Notes under the pieces: model-generated
The model's database searches: none
Told to the model about the DNA's origin: nothing
What the model saw: the letters and a program-made list of their open reading frames with translations, nothing else
IMG/VR virus record: IMGVR_UViG_3300044825_002770
Location: 1 to 40,882 of that record
From: a virus
Strand: one strand, 5' to 3'
DNA length: 40,882 bases
Position numbers and translations under genes: made by a program
Shown here: in pieces, positions 1 to 8,131 of the stretch
How the letters are laid out: every line of letters begins with the position of its first letter
Position numbering within the stretch: the stretch's first letter is position 1

Positions 1-233
1 TCAATGTGATTCCTACAAGCCTCTTGAACTACGGTGCGGACATTGGCAACGGCCAGTCCAACGCTTACAACTACATGGTGCTTGTGGCGATGGGTTGCCG
101 TCAGGAAAACAAACCGGTCATTATGCCTGGGCAGACTGCGCTGCCGATTGTGACCAGTGAAAACGTCTCCGCGTCGATTATGAACTTCCGTACCGAATAC
201 ATCTTCGGCGGGCCAATGTTCATGCACTACGGC
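1..233. repeat. Terminal overlap, left copy (matches 40650-40882)
   Basis: The first 233 bases recur at the right end of the window, starting at 40650. The only difference I find is T at 128 against C at 40777, which changes a proline codon from CCT to CCC and is silent. Both copies lie inside the major capsid gene, so this is almost certainly an assembly overlap of a circular or circularly permuted molecule. A true terminal repeat is less likely because it would cut the capsid gene. The unit length is then 40,649 bp. Confidence 0.95.
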
Positions 234-269
234 GGTGCGTTCATTCTGGAATTCAGCCAGGCGGCGTAA
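3..269 (+). CDS. Major capsid protein, C-terminal part (gene continues from 39410)
   Basis: This is the last 88 codons of the capsid gene whose start is at 39410. It ends EFSQAA followed by TAA. Joined over the circle junction the gene is 1509 nt and encodes 502 residues. The reading frame is the same in both copies of the overlap, which confirms the join. The stop is followed after 6 bases by the first neck gene, with AAGGA placed before its start. The apparent ATG at base 6 is internal and not a start. Confidence 0.9.
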   Translation, partial: NVIPTSLLNYGADIGNGQSNAYNYMVLVAMGCRQENKPVIMPGQTALPIVTSENVSASIMNFRTEYIFGGPMFMHYGGAFILEFSQAA

Positions 270-275
270 GGACCG

Positions 276-578
276 ATGGACCCCACGGCATACCTGGCCG
301 AGCTGAAAAGGCGCTTGCAGAACCCTTCTGTCAGCGACGAAGCCTTGACCGTGTATATCGTGGCTGCAGGGCGGGACGTAAACCCCGCCCTGTATTCCGC
401 GTCTGACTATGACGCGCAAATTCTCGATACCGCCTGCCAGCTTCTGGCGATTGACAACAAGTTCCCTGAGATCCAGTCAGTCAGCTCGCAAGGCGTTTCT
501 ACTTCATTTTCTTCGAACGACCCCGAGCGATACCGCCGCCGAATTGCGAGCCGCCGCGCTGCGGCCTGGATGAAATAG
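276..578 (+). CDS. Putative head-tail adaptor (gp6-like connector)
   Basis: A 100-residue protein directly behind the major capsid gene, with AAGGA spaced just before its ATG. The N-terminal half looks helical (AYLAELKRRL; DEALTVYIVAAGRDV), and the C-terminus is basic and helical (ERYRRRIASRRAAAW). This fits small helical connector proteins of the HK97 gp6/DUF4054 type, which dock under the portal. Position between capsid and tail-terminator genes supports this role. No catalytic motif is seen, and family assignment is by size, position and pattern only. Confidence 0.6.
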   Translation: MDPTAYLAELKRRLQNPSVSDEALTVYIVAAGRDVNPALYSASDYDAQILDTACQLLAIDNKFPEIQSVSSQGVSTSFSSNDPERYRRRIASRRAAAWMK

Positions 579-580
579 CC

Positions 581-976
581 GTGGGCGACATAACCAGAGA
601 CCTGCTCTCCTACGCAATCGGCCGCAATGTGGTTGAAAAGGTGGTTCTTATTACTCTGCTTTCGCAACCGTCTGCCGACGATGACGGTTCATTCACGTTT
701 TACAAAGAAGAGATTGAAGCTGACGCGCGCGTTGTTGCGCTTACATCTTCGGAAATCCAGAGACTGCGGGAATCCGGAATTACTTTGAACCGCGGCTTTT
801 CGGTGGCGCTGGTAGGTGAACGCCAGAAGGCCCCGGACCAGGTGCAGCGCGCGGACGGTACGTTGTTGAAGGTCACCGCGTACACAATTGAAGAAGGCGC
901 CAGCGTGTTTCTGTGTGACGCGCCCCCGCTAGGTGCTGACGGTGTGGCCTACGGCTCGGGGTACTCGTCTTCATGA
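581..976 (+). CDS. Putative head closure (stopper) protein
   Basis: A 131-residue protein starting at GTG, two bases after the preceding stop, so translation is probably coupled. The C-terminal 60 residues read as beta-rich (GFSVALVGERQ; TLLKVTAYTIEEGASVFLCDAPPL), with a glycine/serine-rich tail. It stands second after the capsid gene, where head closure proteins are usual in myovirus and siphovirus neck operons. The overlap with the next gene is ATGA (973-976). I recognise no named family with certainty; the role comes from gene order. Confidence 0.5.
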   Translation: MGDITRDLLSYAIGRNVVEKVVLITLLSQPSADDDGSFTFYKEEIEADARVVALTSSEIQRLRESGITLNRGFSVALVGERQKAPDQVQRADGTLLKVTAYTIEEGASVFLCDAPPLGADGVAYGSGYSSS

Positions 977-1536
977 GTTTCACCCCGCAGACATTGCAGG
1001 AAAAGTACTACGCAATCAATGCGGCGTTGAACGCTTTTTTGAAAGCGAAGGGCGTCCGGTGCCCGGTCATTAAGTACGGCATAGACCCGGCAACGCTCAA
1101 AGACAATTCAAAAGACCAGACAAACAGCCGATACCCGTATTTTCAGAGTTTCATTTTGAACCCGAAGGCCACCGCCTGGACCAGCGACGGCGGCGGGGTT
1201 TATACACGGTTTGAATATCAGCTCTCTTTTTTCACGTCGCCGGAAAATGAGATTGAAAACGATGCGGCGCTTTTCCTGCCGTTCAACCTTGCGCGCGTTG
1301 CGTTATCTGACGTTAACCTGCAGGTGCTACGCAGAGTGTCCGGCGGGGAATCTCTGTTTATCGCAGACCTGTTAGACCTGCAGGAAAAAACCGATTTTAG
1401 CATGGTGTCCGGTGCCCCGGTTCCCACGGGGGTTTTGCTCGCTAAGTTTGCCACGGTTTGCGGGTACCCCGTCCACTTCGACGGCCCCGGAATTTCTACA
1501 GACCTTGATTTTGCACTTGAATTTACAAACGAATAA
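973..1536 (+). CDS. Putative tail terminator / neck protein
   Basis: A 187-residue protein whose ATG overlaps the previous stop as ATGA. It sits immediately before the tail sheath gene, the normal place for the tail terminator (completion) protein that caps the tail tube at the neck. The middle part has alternating beta strands (RFEYQLSFFTSP) and the end again (DLDFALEFTNE), resembling the phage neck terminator gp12-like family. This is an inference from size, pattern and order. A GGAG ribosome site for the sheath gene lies directly after the stop. Confidence 0.5.
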   Translation: MSFTPQTLQEKYYAINAALNAFLKAKGVRCPVIKYGIDPATLKDNSKDQTNSRYPYFQSFILNPKATAWTSDGGGVYTRFEYQLSFFTSPENEIENDAALFLPFNLARVALSDVNLQVLRRVSGGESLFIADLLDLQEKTDFSMVSGAPVPTGVLLAKFATVCGYPVHFDGPGISTDLDFALEFTNE

Positions 1537-1551
1537 GGAGAACTAGCGAAA

Positions 1552-2715
1552 ATGTCAAACGCTCAATTTATCACTATCCAATCGGTAGCCACACAGGGCG
1601 CGCTCCCCGCGCTGACCCGGTCACTCCTGCTTGTCACACGCGAAGAAGTCACCGGATACACACCAGACCCCGAGACCGGGCTGATCAAAATCAACAGCAC
1701 CGATGAAGACACTTTTGCCACGCTGAACCCTGACAGCCTGGGCCTGATCAACGCCCTTCGGGTAGTGTTCGGACAAGACTATTCCTATTCCTACGTTTAC
1801 ATTCTGTCCGCTCCTGACGGTGTGACTTCTGCACTGCTCAACAACGCGAACCGGAACAAACGGGATTGGTCTATCATTTCTTACGTTGACCGCTACAACG
1901 GCGGATACGCCGGCACACAGTACAACTACTTTGTAGACCTCGAAGTAATTTCCGAATGGGGCGTCAGGTCTCACCGCAAAGTTGTTTTGCATACGTACTG
2001 GTTAGAGGAAGGTGATGACCTGCCGGCCAAGTTACAGCTTGGCGGCTCGATCAATTCAGACGCGGGCTTTCTGACGATCGTCAGCAACTCAAAGTCAACC
2101 ATTCTTGGGCAAACCGTGTATGACAATATTGCCATCGCATGGGCGTCCTACTGTATCAACGGCCCGGAAGTTTCCCGCTCCTGGGGTTCCCTGTCCGATG
2201 CGCATGACTTCGCGTTTTTGGACTCGGACACGTACACAAACGCCACGCGGTCAGTCATTGCGAATAACTCCCTGGCACAGTACAATGGCGCGAAAGACCT
2301 TGCAAACTCGCTCTTTGTGTATGACACACAAATGAACAGTGACGTCAACCCGCCAGACACAAGCCAGATTGAAACGGTTCTGGCCGGTGACTACATCGAA
2401 GACTATGCCTATGTGCTTCTGCACAACACGCTGCAGGCCGCCGGGCAGACTGGTGTGCCGAATGATGATGGCGGTATTCAGACAGTCCTGGGAATTGTGC
2501 GCAAGGCGCTGAAAGACTGTTTCGCGCTGAACCTGATTCTCGGGAAAGCTGACGGCTCGCCTGATTTCTCGGCCGGGGCTCTGACCGCCGAACAGGTAAC
2601 CGTCCGCGCGCCAACGTGGCAGGCCACGGGCATTTGGCCCAGCGGCACCGTCTACGCGTCAATCAAACGCTTTGGCGCTGCGCATTACATCACTATTAAT
2701 TTCGTTTACCCGTAA
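1552..2715 (+). CDS. Tail sheath protein (DUF3383-like)
   Basis: A 387-residue protein with a strong AAGGAG site before its ATG. The opening (FITIQSVATQGALPALTRSLLL) and the repeated references to a numbered series (INALRVVFGQ, YVYILSA) match the short sheath-like DUF3383 family of contractile tails. The domain with GTQYNYFVDL and the C-terminal VYASIKRFGAAHYITINFVYP fit sheath ends that weave between subunits. It is followed by the tube gene, the canonical sheath-tube order. It makes this phage a myovirus type. The protein forms the contractile outer cylinder of the tail. Confidence 0.8.
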   Translation: MSNAQFITIQSVATQGALPALTRSLLLVTREEVTGYTPDPETGLIKINSTDEDTFATLNPDSLGLINALRVVFGQDYSYSYVYILSAPDGVTSALLNNANRNKRDWSIISYVDRYNGGYAGTQYNYFVDLEVISEWGVRSHRKVVLHTYWLEEGDDLPAKLQLGGSINSDAGFLTIVSNSKSTILGQTVYDNIAIAWASYCINGPEVSRSWGSLSDAHDFAFLDSDTYTNATRSVIANNSLAQYNGAKDLANSLFVYDTQMNSDVNPPDTSQIETVLAGDYIEDYAYVLLHNTLQAAGQTGVPNDDGGIQTVLGIVRKALKDCFALNLILGKADGSPDFSAGALTAEQVTVRAPTWQATGIWPSGTVYASIKRFGAAHYITINFVYP

Positions 2716-2745
2716 GCGGATAACGACAAAACAGGAGAATAGAAA

Positions 2746-3216
2746 ATGTCCAGCTCAATGTCTTTTGCAACAATCATCGCCGTCTTTACACCGAAGGCGG
2801 CCGGGTTTTCACCGATCACTTATAAGGCGGACGTATTCCTGAATGAAGAAGAATGCATCTCAGAACCGCAACCGGACAGTGAACGCGCGCGGTACTTCGC
2901 CGCGAATGACGGAAACAACGGTCAGTACATAGACAAATACGCAACCGCCGGCAAGCGCGACATTTCGCTTTTCGATTCCCCGGAAGCAGACAAGCTGGTC
3001 AAGTGGGCGCTGTCAAATCCTCAGCCTATGTTTGACTGTGCAGTCACGTACAAGCGCAATGACCAGGACGATTCTCAGGTCAGAACGCAGTTGCACGAAA
3101 ACTGTAAAATCTACAACCACCCGGTGCGTACGGTTTCCAATGACGTAGCCACGTTGAAATTTTCTATGCACTACGGAAAGCTTTCTGTACTGGATGCGGC
3201 TGGAAGCCCGGTATAA
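2746..3216 (+). CDS. Tail tube protein
   Basis: A 156-residue protein, with AGGAG before its ATG, placed between the sheath and the tail chaperone. The length and mostly beta pattern suit a tail tube monomer, which stacks as hexamers inside the sheath and conducts DNA. The sequence includes RARYFAANDGNNGQYIDKYA and a beta-rich second half. I do not recognise a close named family (DUF3277-like is possible), so the call depends on order: sheath, tube, chaperone, tape measure. Confidence 0.7.
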   Translation: MSSSMSFATIIAVFTPKAAGFSPITYKADVFLNEEECISEPQPDSERARYFAANDGNNGQYIDKYATAGKRDISLFDSPEADKLVKWALSNPQPMFDCAVTYKRNDQDDSQVRTQLHENCKIYNHPVRTVSNDVATLKFSMHYGKLSVLDAAGSPV

Positions 3217-3228
3217 AAGGCGGTTAAC

Positions 3229-3705
3229 GTGAAGGTTTTTGACAGACTCATTCGGGTATCCAAAGAGGGGATTCGAGAAAAACTCTTTGACGTAGACGTA
3301 TCGAAGCTGTCAAAAAAGGAACTGAAGAAAGTTCAGCCCTTCCTGCCCACAGAGGAAGAAGCGGACTTCATGACCGTTTACCGGTCGCACATGCCGGAAC
3401 TTGCCCGCCTGCAGCGCAAAATGTCGGTCTGTCTGGATGTAGAAGTTACGGAACTCGAAGAAGACAAGATTTCTTACAAGTTCGGCTGGAACACCTACAC
3501 CCTGACAGACCCCGCCGATTCGTTTCTAATGTGCCAGGCACTGGAGAAAGGAATTTTGCAGGCGGTGGACGCTATGGCCCGCGCGGGGTGCATCCTGAAA
3601 AACGGTGAAGCTGTAACCGATTTGAAAACCGGGTTCAAGGTGGATGAGCTGGCGTTAATCAAACGCGTTGCGGACAAGTTTTTTTTTCAAATTTTCTTGG
3701 TCTAG
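3229..3705 (+). CDS. Tail assembly chaperone, short form
   Basis: A 158-residue product starting at GTG, lying between tube and tape measure as lambda gpG-type chaperones do. It contains a charged, helical segment (KKELKKVQPFLPTEEEADF). The last codons run through nine consecutive T (3679-3687), then four more codons and TAG. A ribosome slipping back one base in the T tract enters an open frame to 3866, giving a longer form. The chaperone pair holds the tape measure during tail assembly. The short form is the product without slippage. Confidence 0.75.
   Translation: MKVFDRLIRVSKEGIREKLFDVDVSKLSKKELKKVQPFLPTEEEADFMTVYRSHMPELARLQRKMSVCLDVEVTELEEDKISYKFGWNTYTLTDPADSFLMCQALEKGILQAVDAMARAGCILKNGEAVTDLKTGFKVDELALIKRVADKFFFQIFLV
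3679..3687 (+). promoter_or_regulatory. T9 slippery site for -1 frameshift
   Basis: Nine T residues in the frame AAG TTT TTT TTT CAA, 6 codons before the zero-frame stop of the tail chaperone. The tract allows P- and A-site Phe tRNAs to re-pair after a -1 shift. The -1 frame is open for 59 codons afterwards. I did not find an obvious downstream pseudoknot by eye. RNA polymerase slippage on T9 could give the same outcome. Confidence 0.8.
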
Positions 3706-3866
3706 TAGATGCAGAGACAGGGCGCACACTGGCAATTGGAATTGACCCGATGGAACTGGTTTTGCACAAACAGGTCAGCATTACAGAGCTAGGCCGTCTA
3801 ACGTTTAACCAGACCCGCCGGCTATACTCCCGTTGGGTTGAGCGATTCACGCGGGGGCTTCTGTGA
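3687..3866 (+). CDS. Tail assembly chaperone -1 frameshift extension (GT-like form)
   Basis: The -1 frame after the T9 tract encodes 59 further residues, beginning SNFLGLVDAETG and ending RWVERFTRGLL before TGA at 3864-3866. It has no start codon of its own near the junction. The fused product, 3229 to 3687 plus 3687 to 3863, would be about 212 residues. Its stop overlaps the GTG start of the tape measure gene (GTGA). This is the typical architecture of G/GT chaperones, where the T part contacts the tube protein and the G part the tape measure. Confidence 0.8.
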   Translation, partial: SNFLGLVDAETGRTLAIGIDPMELVLHKQVSITELGRLTFNQTRRLYSRWVERFTRGLL

Positions 3867-5002
3867 ACACCCTCGAAATTCTAAAGCTAGGTATCAAAGG
3901 GGCTGACCTTATTGTCAGCACCCTCAAGAAAATTCAAGAAGAGAAAAAGAAGTTTTCGCGCCCTGCGGAAACACGCGTCAGCCTGGGCAAATCGGACGCG
4001 GCCCCGTCAGGCGCCGACCTTGCGCGGGACAGGTACGCGACAGCCCCCGCAGAACCGCCGGAGAAAGCCGACCGCGCAGAGCAGAAGAAAACAAAAGAAG
4101 AAACCACAGCTGCGGAACGCTGGCAGAAAGCCGGGCAGGCCGCGAATACGATTTTTCAGGGTGCAGCGTCTCTGTCCACGTCCGGGCTCATTTCATCCAT
4201 CGGGCAGGCCCTCAGTCAAATTACTATCCCTTTCGTCGGTGCCGCGTTAGGCGTTGCCGTTACTATGGCGAACTCCGCGCTGACGTTCAAAGACAAAATC
4301 AAATCCGCCGCCCAGGACTGGGCTGATACCACGGATGCGCAGAGCACGGCGGCGTTCTGGTCACGCGGGGACAGTCAATTTTTGCGCGCGGGGGATACCA
4401 GTAGAAAAGGCCGCAGTGACATTTCTGTAGCAGAGCAACGCGGTATCATGGAAACGCTCGGGCCGCAGTTCGGCCGGTTCACTACTGAATTCAAAGATGC
4501 TTTGCATACTCTGTATAACAACGGCAAGCAACAAAACTACGATGTGCGCCAGACAACCGCGCTTGCCAGCGGCAATTTTGAAGCACTTGGAACTGACCAG
4601 GGGTTTTTCATGCAGGGGATCTCTGACGCGGTGCGGCGTCTGCCCCCGTCCGCGCGGCAGGCGATCATGCCGCAGCTGTGGAGCCAGATTCCCGAAGAAG
4701 ACAGGCAGAAACAAAGTGCGGAACTGACAGGAATCAGAACCGCGAATGTCGCGTTTAATGACCAGGACCGCGCGCAGTCTGCCGCCATGCTAACCGCCGG
4801 TGATGGTATGGCGGCAAATTTAAGTTATGCTTCGCAGATTCAGGGAATACAGAATAGCATAGACACCGGGCTGGCGGCTGCGGCGTCCGCGCTGATCGGC
4901 GGGTTCCGAAACATGGAGCAAGCAATCAGAATTATGGGAGACCAGAAGATGAGCCAGTCTGATAAAATCGACGCTATGCGTACCCTGTTCAAAAGCGATT
5001 AA
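3863..5002 (+). CDS. Tail tape measure protein (short)
   Basis: A 379-residue protein starting at GTG inside the stop of the chaperone extension. Residues 20-90 are very rich in Lys, Glu and Ala and look coiled. They are followed by a hydrophobic stretch (about 105-145, including ITIPFVGAALGVAVTM), as is usual in tape measures. The rest is helical and glutamine-rich. Position straight after the chaperone pair defines it. At about 1.5 angstrom per residue this predicts a tail of only some 55-60 nm. No lytic domain is visible. Confidence 0.8.
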   Translation: MNTLEILKLGIKGADLIVSTLKKIQEEKKKFSRPAETRVSLGKSDAAPSGADLARDRYATAPAEPPEKADRAEQKKTKEETTAAERWQKAGQAANTIFQGAASLSTSGLISSIGQALSQITIPFVGAALGVAVTMANSALTFKDKIKSAAQDWADTTDAQSTAAFWSRGDSQFLRAGDTSRKGRSDISVAEQRGIMETLGPQFGRFTTEFKDALHTLYNNGKQQNYDVRQTTALASGNFEALGTDQGFFMQGISDAVRRLPPSARQAIMPQLWSQIPEEDRQKQSAELTGIRTANVAFNDQDRAQSAAMLTAGDGMAANLSYASQIQGIQNSIDTGLAAAASALIGGFRNMEQAIRIMGDQKMSQSDKIDAMRTLFKSD

Positions 5003-5007
5003 CAAAA

Positions 5008-5700
5008 ATGGCGAATCTCACATTTGACCCACAGAACCAGCTAGGCACAGTCAGCCAGGGGATTACAGGGCTACCTGTTTTGATCAGTCTCCCTTCGCGC
5101 GTGAACCCCTTCCCCGGTTTCGTTATCGGTGTTTCTACGTCTGAGGATGCACAGACCAGTTCTCAGATAACCGGGATGCCAATCACTGACGGTGACCTGA
5201 CAATGAAAAGCGCGCGGGCCCCCGGTTCATTCCGTTTTGATCTAGTGATTTCCGAAACACCTGCAGCTACTTCTCAGCAAGTAGTGCAGATCACAAAGGT
5301 AGTGCAGCAAATCGCAAACGTGGCAAGCTCCATTTTCGGCGGGTCCGTAACCGCTCCGAATCTTTCCGGCGTGTCTTCCAGTTTTGTCACGTCTCAGCTT
5401 GTGACGTTGCAAAATATGAAAGACGGCTTTCAGCCAATCTTTGCCCTCAATCTGTACATGCCGCTTAACGCTTTTTCTATCCGGTCAAGCTACCTTTCAT
5501 CCAGCTGGTACATAGAGCGTTTGAGTTTCAACAAGCGCGAAGCAGAACGTGGCGTAGTGGCTACAATCACACTGAAAGAACTTCTGAACAAAACCGCGTC
5601 AGGCGGCCCCGGTGCTGTGGTTGAAAATCTGGCCAATCAACTTCTAGGACCGGGCGTGGGGTCTTCGGTAGCATCCGCAGCGCGCGCGGTAACGGGGTAA
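5008..5700 (+). CDS. Baseplate protein, Dit-like
   Basis: A 230-residue protein right after the tape measure, where Dit or tail-hub adaptors occur. Residues 45-90 show the pattern seen in Dit-like N-terminal domains: a strand, then GMPITDGDLTMKSARAPGSF and FRFDLVISETP. The C-terminal third returns to strands (YLSSSWYIERLSF) and ends in a flexible Ala/Gly tail. It would ring the end of the tube and connect to the hub. The ribosome site is weak. Assignment is moderate because the sequence is diverged. Confidence 0.55.
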   Translation: MANLTFDPQNQLGTVSQGITGLPVLISLPSRVNPFPGFVIGVSTSEDAQTSSQITGMPITDGDLTMKSARAPGSFRFDLVISETPAATSQQVVQITKVVQQIANVASSIFGGSVTAPNLSGVSSSFVTSQLVTLQNMKDGFQPIFALNLYMPLNAFSIRSSYLSSSWYIERLSFNKREAERGVVATITLKELLNKTASGGPGAVVENLANQLLGPGVGSSVASAARAVTG

Positions 5701-5704
5701 CGGC

Positions 5705-6016
5705 ATGGCGTATTTTACACGAGACACTGACGCAATCGTCCAGAAGCTCCTGACGTTTCCGAGCGTGGCGGAAAACACTATTCAAATGTTTGACTGTGTA
5801 GACGGTACGCGCGGGGGCTTTCGCATTATCACACTTGAAAACGGGTTTCGTATTTCGCAGATTTTTTCTTATGCCACCGGGCAGGCGGTGCTTCAGGGCT
5901 CCGTGTCCGTTGTGCCGAATATGGACCTTGCCGGCGGCCTGTTCTCGTCCGGGTGTTTTTGTGACCGTGACCCGCTCGACGTCGATGCCATTTTCTACAG
6001 GGTTGACTACTTGTGA
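5705..6016 (+). CDS. Baseplate plug-like protein
   Basis: A 103-residue beta-rich protein (GGFRIITLENGFRISQIFSYATGQAVLQGSVSVV) between the Dit-like and hub genes. Small proteins of this size and place act as a central plug in compact contractile baseplates such as that of cyanophage Pam3 (gp18). I infer the same here. The 3' end overlaps the GTG start of the hub gene (TTGTGA). No motif gives independent proof, so the alternative is simply an unknown small baseplate part. Confidence 0.45.
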   Translation: MAYFTRDTDAIVQKLLTFPSVAENTIQMFDCVDGTRGGFRIITLENGFRISQIFSYATGQAVLQGSVSVVPNMDLAGGLFSSGCFCDRDPLDVDAIFYRVDYL

Positions 6017-7170
6017 TTATCTTTTTCAAGCGGAGCACGGACACGAATTTTGCAACCCCGGTTGCACTTCTGGACTATACGCGGTCAGACGACCAGTACA
6101 CGGAAAAAGAAATCCGCAAAGCCGTAGACCGCGCGGGAATTGAAATTCTCAACATCCCCATTAATTCGGCAGCGTTGTCGGTGTTTTCCCTCAACTATGC
6201 GGTGCGTTATAAGCACAGCGCAATCAACCTTGCCGACAGTTTGAAAACGTCGGTTAACGTAGTAATTCAGAACGCGCCGCCAGAACTTGTGACGCTGATT
6301 AATGTACAGCAATTGGTCGGTCAGGAATCTGTTCTGTCTCTGGAAAACGCTACTAAAATGGTAGTCGATGCACAGAACGTTTTCCCCTATGGTGTGCTGT
6401 TCTTTGACATAGCCGGCCCCGGTGGAACTACAATCACACTTGCCCGGAAATTCATGGTTTACGGTACGTCGTTTAACTTCGATGAACGCCGGATAAATTC
6501 CAAAATGGTGATTCGTGGCGCGTCTTTTGACTCTATGGTCATGCGGCTGAAATTCAATCTGGACATTGACAAAAAGTCTTTTCTCGTGGACCAGCTCGCT
6601 TCGAAGCTCACGCCGGCAGGGTATCAGGTCAAAGCGTCAGACACCGGCATTGCGCACCTGACGCCAGTGGTAGCCAGATATTACCCGCCGGCCCCTGTAA
6701 ACAAGATCCTGGCGAATGTGTGCAGGGACAACGGGGTTCTATTTGACCTGGACGAAAAAAACAAAATCATAAAGATCCAGGGGCTCGACAGCAAAAACCC
6801 GCCTACGCTGCCGAACCCGCGCAAATTCTGTTTTCGCGGTACGCCGCCGGGAGAATGGCTTATTTCTACTTTCGCGGTGCAGGACTATGCGGGGGCGATA
6901 TTCAAAACAGAGATGACCGGGTGTGAGCTTTTTGATTCCGTGGAGTTGTTCGACGATTCCCGATCCGCCGGGCTGTTTGCAACGTACCGCGCGAAGCCGG
7001 CCCCGGTCCTCGGGCTGCAGGCGTATCAATTCTATGTGCTGGAATACGAGTACCTTATTTCAGCCTGGGAAAGCTCGCTGGAAATCAAGGCTACTAACAA
7101 CTGGCTGATAAGTAATTTTAGACTTGACACTCTGTTTGAAAATGCGGTGTATTCAGGGGCTAATCTATGA
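6013..7170 (+). CDS. Baseplate hub protein (Mu gp44 / P2 gpD-like)
   Basis: A 385-residue protein with GTG start overlapping the preceding gene. Its order, immediately before the spike, is that of T4 gp27/Mu gp44/P2 gpD hubs. The central segment PPAPVNKILANVCRDNGVLFDLDEKNKIIKIQG is typical of the hub domain found in gpD-like proteins. The trimeric hub links tube to spike. The end overlaps the spike start by ATGA. I see no lysozyme domain fused to it. Confidence 0.7.
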   Translation: MIIFFKRSTDTNFATPVALLDYTRSDDQYTEKEIRKAVDRAGIEILNIPINSAALSVFSLNYAVRYKHSAINLADSLKTSVNVVIQNAPPELVTLINVQQLVGQESVLSLENATKMVVDAQNVFPYGVLFFDIAGPGGTTITLARKFMVYGTSFNFDERRINSKMVIRGASFDSMVMRLKFNLDIDKKSFLVDQLASKLTPAGYQVKASDTGIAHLTPVVARYYPPAPVNKILANVCRDNGVLFDLDEKNKIIKIQGLDSKNPPTLPNPRKFCFRGTPPGEWLISTFAVQDYAGAIFKTEMTGCELFDSVELFDDSRSAGLFATYRAKPAPVLGLQAYQFYVLEYEYLISAWESSLEIKATNNWLISNFRLDTLFENAVYSGANL

Positions 7171-7853
7171 CAGACGGTTTCCTCGCCACGGTTGACAGCT
7201 ACGATGAAGCAGAGAACACCGCGACAGTCTCCCCGCTTGTTGCCGAGCTTGACGGCACTCCTCACCCGCAGATCAAAGTCAAACCCGTAGCGGGGATCAA
7301 ACCCGCGTCAGGCGATACCGTTCTTGTGGTCACAATCCGAAACAACCTGAACGATGAAGAAGTCAGCCGGTATTTTGCCGCTTCCGAATCGAACGGGCGC
7401 ATCATCCATGTAGTGAAGCCGGCCGGCGGCGTGTTCACGTTTAAGGGTGATTACAAGTTCATAGGGGATGTTGTTTTTGATGGCAACGTAGAAGTAACCG
7501 GGGACACCACGCTTGACGGAGACCTCACGGTCAAAGGTGACGCAGAAGTAGAGGGGGACACCACGCTTGACGGAGACCTTACGGTTAAAGGTGACGCGGA
7601 AGTGCAGGGAAGTCTGGACGTGCAGCAAAGCGCAACAATAGCGGCTAACGCTGTCGTTACTGGAAATTTGAGCGTCGGCGGGCTGCAGTCTGCCACACCG
7701 GGGAGCCCTGCGTCAGTAATTGGCAATCTTGAAGTAACCGGAAACCTGACTGTCAACGGAACCGCATTTTTAACCGGCATCTATTTCGGGAGTCACCGTC
7801 ATGACTATCTAGGGCCTGTAGGCCCTGCTGTCACAGGGGGCCCGATTCCGTGA
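7167..7853 (+). CDS. Baseplate spike / membrane-piercing protein (Mu gp45, P2 gpV-like)
   Basis: A 228-residue protein. Residues 1-75 look like the OB-fold domain of spike proteins. Residues about 85-200 are short repeats of the form GDxTLDGDLTVKGDAEV, as expected of a trimeric beta-helix. The C-terminus carries SHRHDYLGP; an HxH motif near the tip binds an iron ion in P2 and Mu spikes (established for those). The sequence finishes with a short Pro/Gly tail. The spike punctures the outer membrane on sheath contraction. It overlaps hub and wedge genes by ATGA and GTGA. Confidence 0.8.
   Translation: MTDGFLATVDSYDEAENTATVSPLVAELDGTPHPQIKVKPVAGIKPASGDTVLVVTIRNNLNDEEVSRYFAASESNGRIIHVVKPAGGVFTFKGDYKFIGDVVFDGNVEVTGDTTLDGDLTVKGDAEVEGDTTLDGDLTVKGDAEVQGSLDVQQSATIAANAVVTGNLSVGGLQSATPGSPASVIGNLEVTGNLTVNGTAFLTGIYFGSHRHDYLGPVGPAVTGGPIP
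7500..7607 (+). repeat. 54-bp tandem duplication inside the spike gene
   Basis: The unit beginning GGGGACACCACGCTTGACGG at 7500 repeats at 7554 with only a few silent-looking changes. The period of 54 bases is 18 codons. The two units encode nearly identical 18-residue segments (GDTTLDGDLTVKGDAEV). A recent duplication would lengthen the beta-helix by a fixed number of turns. Confidence 0.9.
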
Positions 7854-8131
7854 TTGCACTGGATGACAACGGCAATTTTGTGACGGACGACGCGGGGCAC
7901 CTGACAACAACGCGCATCCCTGGAATTCAAAACGCAAAATGCGAATTGCGGTGCATTCAGGGTTCATGGCCGGCCAATTTGTTTTTTGGCCGCAATCAGC
8001 TAATCTGGACGATTTCCCAGTCAGTGCAAGACAGAAGTCTTGATATAAACCGCGTGGCTACAAAATACGTGCAGGTTATCTCTGTAACGTACGAGGAAGA
8101 CCGCGCCCGCTATAATGTACAGGTGGCATAA
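7850..8131 (+). CDS. Baseplate wedge protein (Mu gp46 / gp25-like)
   Basis: A 93-residue protein with GTG start, placed between spike and baseplate J genes exactly where Mu gp46 and T4 gp25-like wedge proteins lie. The N-terminal ALDDNGNFVTDDAGHL is the kind of opening seen in gp46-like proteins. A beta-strand pair follows at the end (YVQVISVTYEEDRARYNVQVA). Its stop overlaps the next ATG (TAATG, 8129-8133). It would attach the wedge arms to the sheath. Confidence 0.65.
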   Translation: MIALDDNGNFVTDDAGHLTTTRIPGIQNAKCELRCIQGSWPANLFFGRNQLIWTISQSVQDRSLDINRVATKYVQVISVTYEEDRARYNVQVA

